A stretch of 50,530 nucleotides of DNA from Bdellovibrionales bacterium (lineage in GTDB: Bacteria; Bdellovibrionota; Bdellovibrionia; Bdellovibrionales; UBA1609). The stretch spans positions 1-50,530 of the forward strand of contig SKYF01000060.1 of NCBI GenBank assembly GCA_007128005.1, given 5' to 3'. Positions 23,696-32,360 of this stretch are shown one piece after another. The position numbers and the translations under genes are program-made. Each line of letters begins with the position of its first letter. Within the stretch, counting starts at the first letter, position 1. The notes under the pieces are model-generated. The model was not told the DNA's origin. It saw only the letters and a list, made by a program, of their open reading frames with translations, and searched no databases.

Positions 23696-25180
23696 CTATC
23701 GATCCACAGCCACTTTGTCGACGACAAAGCCCCTTAAGGACACAGCAAACTCAAAGTCCATATCTAGGATCAGGGTGTCTCCCTCCACAACAGGAGAAAA
23801 CTTATTGCTGTAGGAGCCTGTCATAACAGCCACTTGTCGCCCTTGCCCATCGAGGACATTCACAGGAGCACTTCTCGCCATAGAAAAACTCGCGAAGTGA
23901 ACAGCTAGCCGCTGGGCTCCCTGGACATGAAATTCAAAGCGTTCCCTGTAGTTACGAGGGTAGGGGCTAAGGGTTCGTGCCTCCCAGGGAACAGATCTCC
24001 AGTTGAAGGGGTCATTGGGGTCTGGCTCGGGTAGGATGTTGTGGACTGCATGATAGGCGCTGACCATGCCCCCTGAAACCACCCGGTCCCGAAGCGAGGC
24101 CAGAGGTCGAGCGGTGTTCATGAGCCTTTCTTTTATGTCAGTGGCCTTGAGCTCGGGCTCCCTTGAAAGAATCAAGGCCGCCACTCCAGCAACATGGGGG
24201 GCGGCCATGGACGTACCTCTGTCGTAGACCAAATCCCCTTGAGAATTGTAGCTTAAAATTTCATCTCCAGGGGCTGCAATGTGCACGGAGTTGGGGCCAT
24301 AGTTGGAGCCAAAGCGAGAGTCCTGGTCCCGCCACAGCTCACCATGGCGATTGATAGCAGCCACTGAGATAATGTTATTAAAGGGTGAGCTTGCAGGATA
24401 AAAGGGATTGGTGTCGTTGTTGAGTCGGTCGTTGCCGGCCCCGGCCACAATCAGCACCCCTTTGCGTTCGGCACGGGCCAGAGCCTCATCGAGTTCCTTG
24501 GGGGAGGAGCTCTCTCCCCCCCAGAGGCTACCGGTTCCCCAGGAAGCATTGATAATTCGTGCGCCTTGGTCAATGGCATAGTGAATTCCCTCAGCAGCGT
24601 GTTTTAGGAGGCCGTAATTTTTTGAGTCCAAATACTTGATGGGAATAATCTCCACATTCTGGGCCACTCCAGCGATGCCCAGGCCATTGTTGCCTTGGGC
24701 TGCGATAATGCCAATCACATGACTGCCGTGACCACTGTCATCAATGGGAACTTGCTGAGGGCGGAGCATATTGACGCCATAAATATCGTCCACATAGCCA
24801 TTGAGGTCGTCGTCCACTTGGGCAAGGCCCCGTCGCTCCGTCCAGTTGATAAAGATGTTGTCTCCTAGGTCAGCTGTGGGAACAAAGCCGGTGTCTATCA
24901 CTGCGATTCGGATAGGAGTTTGAGTCTTTGGAACCTCCCACCACAGGGGAAAGATATTGATATCAATACCCGTGCTTGGGTTGTGCAGGGCCCACTGTTG
25001 ATGGAAGTGAGGGTTGTTAGGCTTTTGAAACTGCAGTGGAATAAAAGCGAGGGCCGGCAGACTCATAAGGACGAGTGCGGGCAAAGACAGGCTCAATACA
25101 AACTGGCGAAGCGCAATAAGACCCATGACCTTTGACTTTGTTAGCCACTCAAATCTTTCACTTAGATTAAAATACTTCAT
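23696..25180 (-). CDS. Secreted subtilisin-like serine protease (S8)
   Basis: 494 aa. The ATG at 25180 follows AAGGGGG; a longer frame to 25249 has no site. After a signal or anchor segment (about 20-45, LIALRQFVLSLSLPALVLMSLPALAF) the catalytic domain carries Asp (RIAVIDTGF), His (DSGHGSHVIGIIAAQGN), the oxyanion Asn (GAGNDRLNNDTNPF) and Ser (RGTSMAAPHVAGVAAL). Mature start looks immediate (FQKPNNPHFHQQWAL), without a long I9 pro-domain. The last 100 residues are a beta-rich C-terminal domain. Likely an extracellular or periplasmic degradative protease. Confidence 0.92.
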   Translation of the reverse strand: MKYFNLSERFEWLTKSKVMGLIALRQFVLSLSLPALVLMSLPALAFIPLQFQKPNNPHFHQQWALHNPSTGIDINIFPLWWEVPKTQTPIRIAVIDTGFVPTADLGDNIFINWTERRGLAQVDDDLNGYVDDIYGVNMLRPQQVPIDDSGHGSHVIGIIAAQGNNGLGIAGVAQNVEIIPIKYLDSKNYGLLKHAAEGIHYAIDQGARIINASWGTGSLWGGESSSPKELDEALARAERKGVLIVAGAGNDRLNNDTNPFYPASSPFNNIISVAAINRHGELWRDQDSRFGSNYGPNSVHIAAPGDEILSYNSQGDLVYDRGTSMAAPHVAGVAALILSREPELKATDIKERLMNTARPLASLRDRVVSGGMVSAYHAVHNILPEPDPNDPFNWRSVPWEARTLSPYPRNYRERFEFHVQGAQRLAVHFASFSMARSAPVNVLDGQGRQVAVMTGSYSNKFSPVVEGDTLILDMDFEFAVSLRGFVVDKVAVDR

Positions 25181-25327
25181 AGTTTCCCCCTTTTTTTGGA
25201 CCCCCATCCTGAAGGACTCACAAAACCCCTGTTGGACGGGGAATGTCAAGGATCAAGATGGGGAAAATCAGCTCTGTTGACTTGACTGCCTCAGGGGTGG
25301 CAGAAAATGGGAGATGATCGGTTTTAT

Positions 25328-25345
25328 TCTTAAGATTTCTTAAGA
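25328..25345. promoter_or_regulatory. Two TCTTAAGA palindromes one helical turn apart
   Basis: TCTTAAGA occurs at 25328-25335 and 25338-25345, ten base pairs apart, in the region before the acyl-CoA dehydrogenase gene (ATG 25426) and after the divergent protease start. Same-face spacing suggests an operator for a dimeric regulator; which one is not visible. Confidence 0.45.
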
Positions 25346-25425
25346 TAAAGCGAAGCAAATGATGAAAAATGAGGCAAAAAATGGAAAATGAGACAAATCA
25401 GGCTTCTAAAGGAGACTGGAGGCAA

Positions 25426-26604
25426 ATGGATCTCTTCAACCCCTCCGAGGAACACAGAATGCTTCGGGAAATGGTGGCTGAATTTGTTGCCGGTGAAGTG
25501 GAACCTCAAGCCCTTGAGCAGGACAGCAAGGAGTTGTTCAACTTGCCACTGTTTCGCAGGCTGGGGGAGTTGGGGCTGCTCGGGGTGACTGTGTCCGAGG
25601 AGTATGGAGGCTCAGCTATGGATGCACTCGCGGCAGTGATTGCCCATGAGGAGCTGTCTGCCTCCGATCCGGGATTTTGTCTTGCCTATTTGGCTCACGC
25701 CATGCTGTGTGTAAACAACATATATGTAAACGGCAGTGAGGAGCAAAAAAAGCGCCTGCTGCCGGGGCTTTGCGAGGGTCGCTTGGTGGGCTGTATGGCC
25801 ATGTCCGAGCCCCATGTGGGAACAGATGTCCTGGGTATGAAGACAGTGGCTGTCCGACAGGGAGATAAATACATTCTCAATGGCCGCAAAATGTGGATCA
25901 CCAATGGAACTCTGGACGAGAACAACACCCCGGCAGATTTGGTTTTGGTCTATGCCAAGAGTGGAGAGCAAAAGGGGCGACCTCAGATATCCACATTCCT
26001 TGTGGAAAAGGGCTTTAAGGGTTACTCCGTGGGCCAGAAGATCAAAGACAAAACCGGCATGAGGGCTTCAAATACGGCAGAACTGGTGTTTGAGGACTGC
26101 GAAGTGCCCCTGGCCAACTTGGTGGGCCAGGAGGGGGACTCTCTGGAGCATATGATGCGCAATCTGGAGATTGAAAGGCTGACCTTGGCGGCGATGAGCT
26201 TAGGGATTGCGCGAAGGTCCCTAGAGGTAATGAACCGCTATGCTCAGGAGCGTGAGGCCTTTGGGCAGCCGCTGAACCGCTTTGGGCAAATTCAAAAATA
26301 CATCGCCGACTCCTATGCCGAGTATATGGCGGCCCGCACTTATGTTTATGATACGGCTCGACGTATGGATATCTTTAAGGCAGGGCAGCGCTTGGACTCA
26401 GATGGGGTCAAGCTTGTGGCCTCAACCATGGGGAAAAATGTAGCCGACAGAGCGATGCAGGTTTTGGGCGGTTATGGCTATGTGGGTGAGTATGTGGTGG
26501 AGCGCCTGTGGCGAGACGCCAAGCTGCTGGAGATTGGTGGGGGAACCCTTGAGGCCCATCAGAAAAATATCACCCGAGATTTGGCCCGAGCTTTAAAGTC
26601 CTAG
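25426..26604 (+). CDS. Acyl-CoA dehydrogenase (isovaleryl/branched-chain-like)
   Basis: 392 aa from ATG 25426, which follows GGAGG closely; an in-frame ATG at 25369 would add 19 residues with no typical sequence. Flavoprotein that makes the alpha,beta double bond of acyl-CoA and passes electrons to ETF. Seen are MSEPHVGTDVLGMKT (FAD contact), WITNG, REAFGQPLNRFGQIQ, and the C-terminal EIGGGTLEAHQ. The usual catalytic Glu of MCAD-type YEGT is replaced by glycine; the Glu of LEIERLTLA is where isovaleryl-CoA dehydrogenase has its base, so that subgroup is favoured. Ends two bases before the convergent UbiB stop. Confidence 0.9.
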   Translation: MDLFNPSEEHRMLREMVAEFVAGEVEPQALEQDSKELFNLPLFRRLGELGLLGVTVSEEYGGSAMDALAAVIAHEELSASDPGFCLAYLAHAMLCVNNIYVNGSEEQKKRLLPGLCEGRLVGCMAMSEPHVGTDVLGMKTVAVRQGDKYILNGRKMWITNGTLDENNTPADLVLVYAKSGEQKGRPQISTFLVEKGFKGYSVGQKIKDKTGMRASNTAELVFEDCEVPLANLVGQEGDSLEHMMRNLEIERLTLAAMSLGIARRSLEVMNRYAQEREAFGQPLNRFGQIQKYIADSYAEYMAARTYVYDTARRMDIFKAGQRLDSDGVKLVASTMGKNVADRAMQVLGGYGYVGEYVVERLWRDAKLLEIGGGTLEAHQKNITRDLARALKS

Positions 26605-26606
26605 TC

Positions 26607-27935
26607 TCAGAGATAGGGGGCAAAGCAGCTGCGGAACTGGGCCTTGCAGCCTAGTTTTGAGAGAAAGACAAAAGTGCCCCCCAGTTTTCGGTCCAGAAAG
26701 AGGCTCTGGTGTGGGGGTGTTCTCAAGTGGAATGCGGCCACCATTTCGGTCCCCACTTTGGCAACCCTTTGGGGCAGGTCGCTGGCCCCCCAGTCATAGC
26801 TGTCTGGTCCATAGAATGGCTCGGTGATTAAAAAGCACAGGTCCAAATATTTTTGCACCAGTTCTGGGGGGTCAGAGTCCTTAAGCAGTCCTAGATCCCT
26901 TCCGGCGCGGGTGACCCCTTCGCCGTCTTGGTTCAGGGCCGAGAGCACAAGGTTTCGGTAGGGTTTTAGGAAGTCTGAATCCACTCTGCGTACGGCCCCA
27001 AAGTCCAAGAGAATCAGCTGGTCCTGCGCACCTGAGGGGTCGATATGAATGCGATAGTTGCCAAAGTGAGGATCCGTTTGTACTGCCGCAAATTCAAACA
27101 GCTCGCGAAGGTAGAGCTCCAAATAGGCCTGTCCCAACTGGTTTCTCTGCTCTTGAGAAAGGGCGAGAACCTCGGGGCTGTCTGAGGCCTTGCCTCCCAT
27201 ATACTCCGTGGTCATGACTCTCTGTGAGCAGTACTCGGGAAAGGCTATGGCCACTTTGTATCTTGGATCGTCTCGTAGGAGCTCGTAGAAGAGTTGGGTG
27301 AAGGCCAGCTCGTTGCGATAGTCCACCTCTTGCTCCAGCATGGTCTTGACCTCGTCAAAAATCTGGTCGAAGCGAGGGCCCTTGGGGATAAGTTTACTCG
27401 TGGAGAGAATCACCTTTAGAAAGCGCAGATCGCTAACAATGGCTTTGTCCACCTCGGGGTACTGGATCTTTACCGCTAGCTGTTGGCCATCGCTGAGTCT
27501 GGTGGCGCGGTGAACTTGGCCTAAGGAAGCCGCGGCATAGGGGGTGGGGTCAATTTCCAGCTCCTCAAGTCTCTTGGGGCCCAGCTCCGCCAGCAGAAGG
27601 GGCTGAAGCACAGAAAATCTGACTGGTGGAGATTGAAACTGCAAGGACTTGAGCAGCTCATTGGCTTCGGGGGGGAGAAAGTGTTCTCCATAAATGGACA
27701 GGAGTTGTCCGGCTTTCATGAGGCTGCCTTTGAGTTGACCCAGTTCAGTTGTCAGCAGTTGAATTTGTTCGGTGATATAGCTGTTGAAGCGCTCACCACG
27801 CTCGGTGCGATTCAAGACAAGTTGACTGAAACTGTGGGAGGCCGCCCGGCTTCCTGCCCGCAAGGTGATTTTTGCCAGGCTCAATCCGCGGCTGAGAAGT
27901 TTGGACTTAATGGAATCCAACTCTTTTTTTTTCAC
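26607..27935 (-). CDS. UbiB/ABC1 (ADCK-like) atypical kinase
   Basis: 442 aa from a GTG at 27935. Family marks in order: KGSLMKAGQLLS (KxGQ extension, here N-terminal), YAAASLGQVHRA (alanine-rich loop replacing the glycine loop), AVKIQYP (ATP lysine), QTDPHFGNYRI (catalytic loop) and LLDFGAVRRV (metal aspartate). UbiB proteins support isoprenoid-quinone synthesis or lipid transport, with weak ATPase rather than kinase activity. There is no C-terminal transmembrane pair of the E. coli type. No quinone gene is adjacent. About 100 bp separate it from the divergent CinA-type gene. Confidence 0.9.
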   Translation of the reverse strand: MKKKELDSIKSKLLSRGLSLAKITLRAGSRAASHSFSQLVLNRTERGERFNSYITEQIQLLTTELGQLKGSLMKAGQLLSIYGEHFLPPEANELLKSLQFQSPPVRFSVLQPLLLAELGPKRLEELEIDPTPYAAASLGQVHRATRLSDGQQLAVKIQYPEVDKAIVSDLRFLKVILSTSKLIPKGPRFDQIFDEVKTMLEQEVDYRNELAFTQLFYELLRDDPRYKVAIAFPEYCSQRVMTTEYMGGKASDSPEVLALSQEQRNQLGQAYLELYLRELFEFAAVQTDPHFGNYRIHIDPSGAQDQLILLDFGAVRRVDSDFLKPYRNLVLSALNQDGEGVTRAGRDLGLLKDSDPPELVQKYLDLCFLITEPFYGPDSYDWGASDLPQRVAKVGTEMVAAFHLRTPPHQSLFLDRKLGGTFVFLSKLGCKAQFRSCFAPYL

Positions 27936-28037
27936 TGCAACAGACTAGCACAGCTGCTCACCTGGGTCTTGTGAATCCACTCGTAGGCTCATTGCGCCAA
28001 AGCCCAGAGTTGCCGGCAGGGGCCAAAGAGGAGTATT

Positions 28038-28853
28038 GTGCAAAGCCTTATGAGAACAGAGAGTCAGCAAGATTTACAACAGGAAGGCCACTATCGGGCC
28101 TCCATCCTAGCGATTGGCACAGAAGTGACTTCGGGTGAGATACTCAATAAAAACGCGACTTGGCTGGCCCGTGAGCTTGAGGCCTTGGGGGTGGAGGTGA
28201 ATTTGCACCTGGCCATTCCCGATGATCCCCTGTTGATGAAAGAGGGCCTTGAGTTTGCGTCTTCGCACAGTCAGATCCTCTTTCTGGTCGGGGGGCTTGG
28301 GCCCACTCAAGATGACTTGACTCGGGAGGTGGTTGCTCGCTGGCTTTCTGTGCCCTTGGAGTTCTCAGAGCAGGTTTTTTTGGAGTTGAAGGCAAAGCTG
28401 GAAGCTCGGGCTGTGGCTCTGCGGACCAATCATCGACGGCAATGTGAGTTTCCCTTAGGGGCTGAGAGCTTGGTCAATTCAGTTGGGACTGCGCGGGGTT
28501 TTTTTGCGCGCAGTGGGAAGCTGGCCGGAGGGCTATTTGCCTTGCCCGGCCCTCCGCGAGAGCTTGAGCCCATGTGGGAGCAGCAAGTGGTGCCAAAGCT
28601 TCAGGCCTTAGATATCCAGCCCCCCTATCAATTGGATATCTGGTGCTGTGAGGGGGTGCCCGAGTCTGAGGTGGCAGAGCTGTGTGAAGAGCTCCTTAAA
28701 GAAGAACTCAATCACCCCCAACCCGCCAGGCTAGGCTACCGCGCCTCTCTACCCAAAGTCTACGTCAAGCTCTGGTGGCCGAGGCAGAGGCAAGGGGAAA
28801 TCAGCTCGGTGAAGACAAAGTTGAGTCAAGCTCTGGCTCCATGGCTGAAGTGA
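28038..28853 (+). CDS. CinA/MoaB-type molybdopterin-binding domain protein
   Basis: 271 aa from a GTG with AAGAGGAG just upstream. Residues 20-185 are the MoCF-biosynthesis-like domain of CinA: ILAIGTEVTSGEILNKNATWLA, LVGGLGPTQDDLTREV and LPGPPRELEPMWE are all clear. The C-terminal PncC amidohydrolase domain of full CinA is missing, so it is the short form, probably an ADP-ribose or nucleotide pyrophosphatase. Its last 53 bases overlap the convergent glycosyltransferase gene. Confidence 0.88.
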   Translation: MQSLMRTESQQDLQQEGHYRASILAIGTEVTSGEILNKNATWLARELEALGVEVNLHLAIPDDPLLMKEGLEFASSHSQILFLVGGLGPTQDDLTREVVARWLSVPLEFSEQVFLELKAKLEARAVALRTNHRRQCEFPLGAESLVNSVGTARGFFARSGKLAGGLFALPGPPRELEPMWEQQVVPKLQALDIQPPYQLDIWCCEGVPESEVAELCEELLKEELNHPQPARLGYRASLPKVYVKLWWPRQRQGEISSVKTKLSQALAPWLK

Positions 28854-29682
28854 GCAGAAGGGACACTTCTTCAAAATGGGTCATATTGTTGTGCTTCTGG
28901 TAGCCTTTGAGCAGAATGCGGCCTTTTTTCAGCAAAACCTGACGCAGAGCTTGGTGTTCCGATAAGGAGAGGTGAGGGCTGCTGAGGTGTTCAGCAAGGG
29001 CCTTGACGCGCCAGTAATCCATGGCCTTAAAGCGTCTGGAAAGCTGATCCTCATGGCCCCCATACTTGATAATTAAAGGTTCCTCAATATAGCCCACATC
29101 CCATTGGGCGCAGATTCTCAGCCACAGCTCGTAATCCTCACAGACGGGAAAGTCCTCGCGAAATCCCCCCAGCTCGAGGAACAAGTCCCTTTGAATAAGG
29201 CTTGTGGACGGAGAAATGCAGCACAGAGGCAGGCACTGTCTGAAGATTCTTCCGCCCTGTTTTTGGTGTTTGCGCATGGGATTGACCCTCACGCCTCGAC
29301 GCACCCAGAGTTCATTGCTATGGATCAGGGGCAGATGGGGCTCTTTTTTAGCAAGGTTCATCTGCTTTTCTAGTTTTTCTGCAAGCCACTCATCATCGGA
29401 GTCCAAAAAGGCCAACCAAGGGCTCTGGCACAGCTTTGCAGCTTGGTTTCGGGCACTGCTGACCCCCTTGTTCTCCTGCCAGAGGTAAAAAAACTGACCG
29501 CTTTCCATTTCACGGGCGTAAGTCTCTTGAAACCACTCTCCGCTTCCATCTTCAGATCCATCGTCAACCAGCCAAAGTTGCCAATCAGAAAAACTTTGGC
29601 TCTTTACGGACTCAATGGCCCGATTCAGTGTTGAGCGACGGTTGTGGCTTGGAATGATCACACTGACAGTGGATATTTTCAT
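28801..29682 (-). CDS. Glycosyltransferase family 2
   Basis: 293 aa from the ATG at 29682, behind AAAGG; the longer frame to 29895 runs into the decarboxylase gene on the other strand. GT-A fold: SVIIPSHNRRSTLNRAIESV, the nucleotide-binding LVDDGSEDGS, the DxD-type LAFLDSDDEW and the acceptor-site acid in VCEDYELWLRI. It transfers a sugar from a nucleotide donor, probably for surface polysaccharide. No membrane segment. Not next to other polysaccharide genes; the 3' end overlaps the CinA-type gene by 53 bp. Confidence 0.9.
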   Translation of the reverse strand: MKISTVSVIIPSHNRRSTLNRAIESVKSQSFSDWQLWLVDDGSEDGSGEWFQETYAREMESGQFFYLWQENKGVSSARNQAAKLCQSPWLAFLDSDDEWLAEKLEKQMNLAKKEPHLPLIHSNELWVRRGVRVNPMRKHQKQGGRIFRQCLPLCCISPSTSLIQRDLFLELGGFREDFPVCEDYELWLRICAQWDVGYIEEPLIIKYGGHEDQLSRRFKAMDYWRVKALAEHLSSPHLSLSEHQALRQVLLKKGRILLKGYQKHNNMTHFEEVSLLLTSAMEPELDSTLSSPS

Positions 29683-29773
29683 CAAGATCGCCTTTAGCAG
29701 CAAAAAGTCCTTGGTCAACTTGATTTTTTTCAGTCTTGCCAGTAGGTCTGACCCTTTTGGAGGTTTTAGGCCA

Positions 29774-30736
29774 TTGTTTTTTGAAGGTTCCGAAAAAAAA
29801 CTAGAAGTTGTTGTCACTTTGGGCAAGGGCTTAGAGTCGTTGCGCTCTTTGGGTGATGAGTATTGGTCGGAGATTGTTGCAGCATCCCAAGCCAAGATCC
29901 TTTCAAAGATGTCTTCGGCCTCATGTGATGCCTATTTGCTTTCAGAGTCCAGTCTCTTTGTTTGGGACGATCACTTTACGATGATCACTTGCGGTCAGAC
30001 GACTTTAGTGCCCGTGGTGAAGCTGTTTCTTCAATCCGTACCATTGGACAGGGTTGAGAGCCTCATTTTCGAACGAAAAAATGAATACTTTCCCCATCGT
30101 CAGACCACCGACTTTTACGAGGACATTGGACATCTACGGCAGCTTATGCCAGGTAAGGCCTATCGCTTTGGTCGGGCTGAGGACCATCACCTTTTTTTGT
30201 TCCATCTGGATCGTCCTTATTCTCCCCCTAAGGAGGACGTGACTCTCGAGATCCTTATGTATGATCTACAGGCAGAGTCTGCACGGGTGTTTAGTTCAGG
30301 TCAGCATGACTCCACAAAAATTTGTGAGTTGACTTCGGTGGATAAGATATTTTCAGGATTTCAAATTGACGACTACGTTTTTGAGCCCTGTGGTTACTCC
30401 CTGAATGCACTCAACAATGAGAAGTACTACACCATTCATGTCACTCCTCAGGAGGCGTCAAGTTACGTGAGCTTTGAAACGAACTATGATGTCTGCCAGG
30501 AGTTGCCTCAGACAATTCAAAGAGTGATTGAGGTTTTTCGTCCGGGTTCTTTTGACGTGGCTTTATTTCACCCGGAGCGCTCTTTGCCCATCCAGGTTCC
30601 TGGATTTGAGTTGAGAAGTCAGACATCCCAGGAACTCAAATGTGGCTATGGTGTGACCTTTACCCACTATGAAAGCCCCCATCGCCCTGTGGAAGGGGCC
30701 TATGAAATTAAGGAGTGGACCAGTGCCAGACTCTAA
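29774..30736 (+). CDS. S-adenosylmethionine decarboxylase, eukaryotic (AMD1) type
   Basis: 320 aa pyruvoyl enzyme making decarboxylated SAM for spermidine synthesis. It resembles the animal/plant enzyme, not bacterial SpeD: LFFEGSEKKLEV at the start, the self-cleavage site LLSESSLFV (Glu58-Ser59; Ser becomes pyruvoyl), TCGQTT with Cys73, the processing Ser and His in PCGYSLN and YYTIHVTPQ, and VSFETN. Ser-to-Cys spacing (14) equals that of the human enzyme (Ser68, Cys82). The TTG at 29774 has GGAGG ten bases upstream and aligns with the human N-terminus; other in-frame starts (TTG 29711, 29720; ATG 29654, 29615) exist. Overlaps speE by 14 bp. Confidence 0.92.
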   Translation: MFFEGSEKKLEVVVTLGKGLESLRSLGDEYWSEIVAASQAKILSKMSSASCDAYLLSESSLFVWDDHFTMITCGQTTLVPVVKLFLQSVPLDRVESLIFERKNEYFPHRQTTDFYEDIGHLRQLMPGKAYRFGRAEDHHLFLFHLDRPYSPPKEDVTLEILMYDLQAESARVFSSGQHDSTKICELTSVDKIFSGFQIDDYVFEPCGYSLNALNNEKYYTIHVTPQEASSYVSFETNYDVCQELPQTIQRVIEVFRPGSFDVALFHPERSLPIQVPGFELRSQTSQELKCGYGVTFTHYESPHRPVEGAYEIKEWTSARL

Positions 30737-31589
30737 ACAGTGGATCAGTGAAAACCATAGGGATCAGCAGATGTTGAGTTTCCCTATAAAAGAAAAACTT
30801 TTTTCTCAGCAGAGCCAATTCCAAAAAGTAGAGATATTTGAGACCACAAGTCATGGTCGTCTACTGGTCAACGATGGCTGCTTTATGCTCAGTGAAAGGG
30901 ATGAGGCCATTTATCATGAGATGATGGCCCATGTGCCGCTGTTTGTTCACCCCAAGCCTCAAAGAGTGTTGGTGATTGGGGGTGGTGATGGGGGAACAGC
31001 CCGAGAGGTCTTGCGCCACTCCAGGGTGGAGCAGGTGGTGATGGTGGAGATTGACCGGGTGGTGGTTGAGGCCTCTAGGGAGTATTTACCCCAGACAGCC
31101 TCCCGCCTTGAGGACCCTCGTTTAAAACTGGTGATCGACGATGGGGTGAAGTTTGCCCGTGAGGCCTCAGAAAAGAGTTTTGATGTGGTTCTAGTGGATT
31201 CCACAGATCCAGTGGGTCCAGCCCAGCCCCTCTTTGGCCCAGAATTTTATGGGGACATTTCAAGGCTGTTGAATGAGGGAGGGATTGTGGTAGCTCAAGG
31301 GGAGTCGCCCTTTTACGAGCTTGCCACTCAGCGTTCGATGCTTCAGGTGATGGGAGGTCATTTTCCAGTGGTGATGCCCTACAACTTTTGTAACTTGACC
31401 TATCCGGGGGGGCTGTGGAGTTTTATGTGGGCTTCGAAGGGCCCTCACCCCTTAAAGGACTTTGAACCGCAGCTCGTTGAAAAGTTGGAGTTGTCCCTAC
31501 ACTACTACAATGCCGAGATTCACAGGGGCTCTTTTGCTTTGCCACAGTTTCAGCGCCAGGCCCTAAGTGACTGTATCCGAGGGGCCTGA
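30723..31589 (+). CDS. speE: Spermidine synthase
   Basis: 288 aa from GTG 30723, which has AAGGAG seven bases upstream and gives the standard SpeE length; ATG 30669 would overlap the decarboxylase by 68 bases. It transfers the aminopropyl group of decarboxylated SAM to putrescine. Visible motifs: RLLVNDGCFMLSERDEAIYHEMMAHVP, the SAM loop VLVIGGGDGGTAREVL, the acidic VEID, and the catalytic LVDSTDPVGPAQPLF. It is translationally coupled to the SAM decarboxylase, giving both final steps of spermidine synthesis. Confidence 0.95.
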   Translation: MPDSKQWISENHRDQQMLSFPIKEKLFSQQSQFQKVEIFETTSHGRLLVNDGCFMLSERDEAIYHEMMAHVPLFVHPKPQRVLVIGGGDGGTAREVLRHSRVEQVVMVEIDRVVVEASREYLPQTASRLEDPRLKLVIDDGVKFAREASEKSFDVVLVDSTDPVGPAQPLFGPEFYGDISRLLNEGGIVVAQGESPFYELATQRSMLQVMGGHFPVVMPYNFCNLTYPGGLWSFMWASKGPHPLKDFEPQLVEKLELSLHYYNAEIHRGSFALPQFQRQALSDCIRGA

Positions 31590-31601
31590 GGAGGAGACCG
31601 A

Positions 31602-32360
31602 GTGTCTGAACAGCCCCCGGTCAGCGGAACTTTTTCAGCTTACACCAAGAGCCGAATTCAGTGGGAAGAGCCCTTTCTCGTTGGGGGGGAGATTTTGACC
31701 GCCTCAGAGGTTGTGAGCTTGGCCAAGCCTCTGCTCACTGAGGCCAGGCGTCAGCGCATAGAGGAGGTTCTGTGTTGGCGCAGCCTTCAGTTTGCTCCAG
31801 TTCTTGAGAATATTCACGATCAGGGCAACATCAGCGCCGTCATGCGTAGCAGTGAGGCCTTTGGCTTTATCAACTTTCATCTTTTAGAAACAGAACAGCA
31901 GCGCTTCAAAGCGGCCAACCGAGTGAGCAAAGGAGCTGACAAGTGGTTAGATGTTCAGATTCACTCGACGGCCGAGGACCTTGTGGAGTTTATGAGCCAA
32001 AAGGGCTTTAAGATCTACGCAACACACTTGAGTGCGGTCTCTCGGCCTGTGGCAGAGCTGGACTTCAGTCAGCCAACAGCGATTGTCTTGGGCAACGAAA
32101 AAAAGGGAGTCAGTGAGTCCTTAAGAGAGCTCTGTGATGGGGATGTGATAATTCCCATGTATGGTTTTTCACAGAGTTTTAATATCTCCGTGGCGGCAGC
32201 TCTTGTATTTCAGACCGCCTTTGAGAAGAGGCTTGCCTCTAGGAATGATGCGTTGAGTGGGAAGACAGAGTTGACCCTCGAACAAGAGGTCCAGTTGAGA
32301 GCCAACTACTATTTGCGTTCTCTTAAAAGGCCAGAAGCTATTTTAGGTCTGCGCTCTTAA
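31602..32360 (+). CDS. SpoU/TrmH-family RNA 2'-O-methyltransferase
   Basis: 252 aa from GTG with GGAGGAG nearby. SPOUT knot motifs: motif 1 DQGNISAVMRSSEAFGF, motif 2 TAIVLGNEKKGVSE, motif 3 IPMYGFSQSFNISVAAAL. The motif order and N-terminal helix fit TrmH, which makes Gm18 in tRNA. rRNA targets cannot be excluded. It ends four bases into the convergent exported-protein gene. Twelve bases behind speE, so likely same transcript. Confidence 0.9.
   Translation: MSEQPPVSGTFSAYTKSRIQWEEPFLVGGEILTASEVVSLAKPLLTEARRQRIEEVLCWRSLQFAPVLENIHDQGNISAVMRSSEAFGFINFHLLETEQQRFKAANRVSKGADKWLDVQIHSTAEDLVEFMSQKGFKIYATHLSAVSRPVAELDFSQPTAIVLGNEKKGVSESLRELCDGDVIIPMYGFSQSFNISVAAALVFQTAFEKRLASRNDALSGKTELTLEQEVQLRANYYLRSLKRPEAILGLRS

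Noticed and set aside
29615-29773. Longer N-terminus for the AdoMet decarboxylase starting at ATG 29615
   Set aside because: It would overlap the divergent glycosyltransferase start by 68 bases and adds a stretch not found in the enzyme family; TTG 29774 has a ribosome binding site and matches the family start.
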